Shown here in pieces: positions 22,017 to 24,882 of a DNA stretch of 24,882 bases; position 1 is the stretch's first letter, and every line of letters starts with the position of its first letter. The DNA comes from Bacillota bacterium. Its GTDB lineage: Bacteria; Bacillota_A; Clostridia; Lachnospirales; WQUN01. The notes under the pieces are model-generated. The model did not search any database. It was not told the origin of the DNA and saw nothing but the letters and a program-made list of their open reading frames with translations. The position numbers and the translations under genes are program-made. Location of the stretch: positions 1-24,882 of the forward strand of contig WQTQ01000213.1 in NCBI GenBank assembly GCA_009786175.1. The letters are read 5' to 3'.

Positions 22017-22661
22017 TTGGCAGATAAACGAATAGCAGCGTTTCAAAATGATCTTGTTCTAAAATACTATGATGAAATTAAAAATATGTATAAGGAAATG
22101 CGGGGCTGGCGGCACGATTACCGCAGTCATATTCAAGCTCTTAAAGGATACCGGGACGCAGGGGCGAACGATAAAATTGATGCGTATCTTAACAAGCTGG
22201 ACAAAGACCTTACGAATGTTAACACCTTTATCAGCACGGGAAACATCGCCCTTAACGCGATATTAAATTCCAAACTGTCTTTGGCGGCGTCTAAAGACAT
22301 TAAAATTAATGCGACCGTAAATGCGCCGGAAGCCCTATCCATTTCAGAAATTGACCTATGTATTATTATTGGCAATTTACTGGATAACGCCGTAGAAGCC
22401 TGTGAAAAAATAAGCGATACGGCAGAGCGGTTTATACGCATTTATATTGATGTAAAGCGTTCTCACCTGTATTTGTCGGTTATGAATGCCGCAAGTGGCA
22501 AGCCGAAAAAGTTGAGCGGTACTTTTAGAACGGCTAAAACAGGCTTCCATGGGTTTGGTTTGCTGCGGATTGACAGAATTGTGGCAAAGTACGGAGGCTA
22601 TTGTTACCGGGCAGGGGAAGAAGGCGTGTTTACGACAGAAATAACGATGCCGTTAAAATAA
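22017..22661 (+). CDS. GHKL-domain sensor histidine kinase, cytoplasmic part
   Basis: The 214-residue segment, counted from the TTG at 22017, has the phospho-acceptor helix NMYKEMRGWRHDYRSHIQ (H33), the N box GNLLDNAVEA (119-128, N124) and the G-box HGFGLLRID (178-186). This is the AgrC/GHKL kinase pattern, the usual partner of LytTR regulators like the one just upstream. No ribosome binding site precedes the TTG, and the natural start appears to be 21939, with TAG at 22002 in between. As annotated it lacks any membrane or sensor part, so signal input is unclear. If expressed only from 22017 it would be a soluble kinase. Confidence 0.75.
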   Translation: MADKRIAAFQNDLVLKYYDEIKNMYKEMRGWRHDYRSHIQALKGYRDAGANDKIDAYLNKLDKDLTNVNTFISTGNIALNAILNSKLSLAASKDIKINATVNAPEALSISEIDLCIIIGNLLDNAVEACEKISDTAERFIRIYIDVKRSHLYLSVMNAASGKPKKLSGTFRTAKTGFHGFGLLRIDRIVAKYGGYCYRAGEEGVFTTEITMPLK

Positions 22662-22693
22662 GAGGAAGAAATGCTTTAATTAATGCAATTGCT

Positions 22694-22718
22694 GAGGGTA
22701 TGATTCTTTTCTACCCTC
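22694..22718 (+). other. Inverted repeat downstream of the kinase
   Basis: GAGGGTA (22694-22700) and TACCCTC (22712-22718) could form a 7-bp stem with an 11-base loop, 32 bases after the kinase stop. No T run follows. It may end the MBL-regulator-kinase transcript, but weakly supported. A second small stem, TTATATT/AATATAA, lies at 22749-22767. Confidence 0.3.
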
Positions 22719-22769
22719 GCCCGCCACTTGGCGAACGAGTGGTAGTATTTATATTTTCAGAATATAACA

Positions 22770-22796
22770 TACTGTTGCGCCCCAAATAAAACAGTA
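22770..22796. other. Candidate attachment-site region at the end of the mobile element
   Basis: TACTGTT (22770-22776) and AACAGTA (22790-22796) are exact inverted repeats with a 13-base centre, 30 bases before the end of the recombinase gene. Large serine recombinases act on short sites with imperfect inverted symmetry, and in TnpX-type elements the end lies just beyond the recombinase stop. The position fits, but the other end is outside the window. Confidence 0.3.
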
Positions 22797-22810
22797 CTAC
22801 ATTTTCTCTG

Positions 22811-24786
<1,976 letters not shown>

Positions 24787-24882
24787 CTTGTTAAATCCTC
24801 CGAACAAAGTGTAGCAAGCAGTGTATGCGCTGTAGCACATACGATTTTTGCAATTTTTCGCTCATGCTCAAATTTGCAAAAA

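Overview
The window reads as a chromosomal stretch of a low-to-moderate GC Gram-positive bacterium, most likely a member of the Clostridia (Bacillota). The main reasons are the firmicute-type gene run mtaB - ireB - ruvX - DUF1292 - RNase J, purine-rich AGGAGG ribosome binding sites in front of nearly every gene, several lipoprotein-type solute-binding proteins, an agr-like LytTR/GHKL regulator pair, and a Tn4451-type TnpX/TnpW mobile element at the right end. The species cannot be told from the sequence alone.

Layout. (1) 1-141 is the 3' end of an unidentified gene. (2) 315-1385 encodes a secreted HEXXH metallopeptidase of the basic secretory protein family. (3) 1391-8710, minus strand, is a tightly packed eight-gene run holding two complete ABC importers: a LivKHMGF-type branched-chain amino acid system, followed by a TrpXYZ-like system (lipoprotein, permease, ATPase). 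One good promoter lies ahead of livK. (4) A DeoR-family regulator (9191-9982) is divergent from this run. Its extended -10 promoter is surrounded by three copies of TCATGATTAT, which look like operators. (5) 9997-15033 is a housekeeping block: dtd on the minus strand, then flavodoxin-like protein, mtaB, ireB, ruvX, DUF1292 protein and RNase J on the plus strand. (6) 15037-17006 holds a small membrane protein divergent from a membrane-anchored M23 murein peptidase, then tRNA-Glu(TTC) and tRNA-Cys(GCA) with their own promoters and terminators. (7) 17074-22661 is more accessory in character: a secreted S1-type serine protease, a coupled pair (serine beta-lactamase-fold hydrolase plus alpha/beta hydrolase) on the minus strand, and a plus-strand run of MBL-fold hydrolase, LytTR response regulator and GHKL histidine kinase. 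(8) From about 22770 to the right edge is one end of a mobile element with a large serine recombinase and TnpW.

Points most worth a second look: the GHKL kinase frame is broken by an in-frame TAG just after its membrane segment; a 20-base perfect palindrome (ACCCCCTGATATCAGGGGGT) occurs twice, more than 10 kb apart, once overlapping the deoR stop codon; the alpha/beta hydrolase has lost its catalytic histidine and oxyanion glycine positions; and three TCATGATTAT motifs frame the deoR promoter. No CRISPR array, rRNA or clearly new multi-gene defence system was seen. The least understood combination is the MBL / LytTR / GHKL unit facing the two hydrolases.
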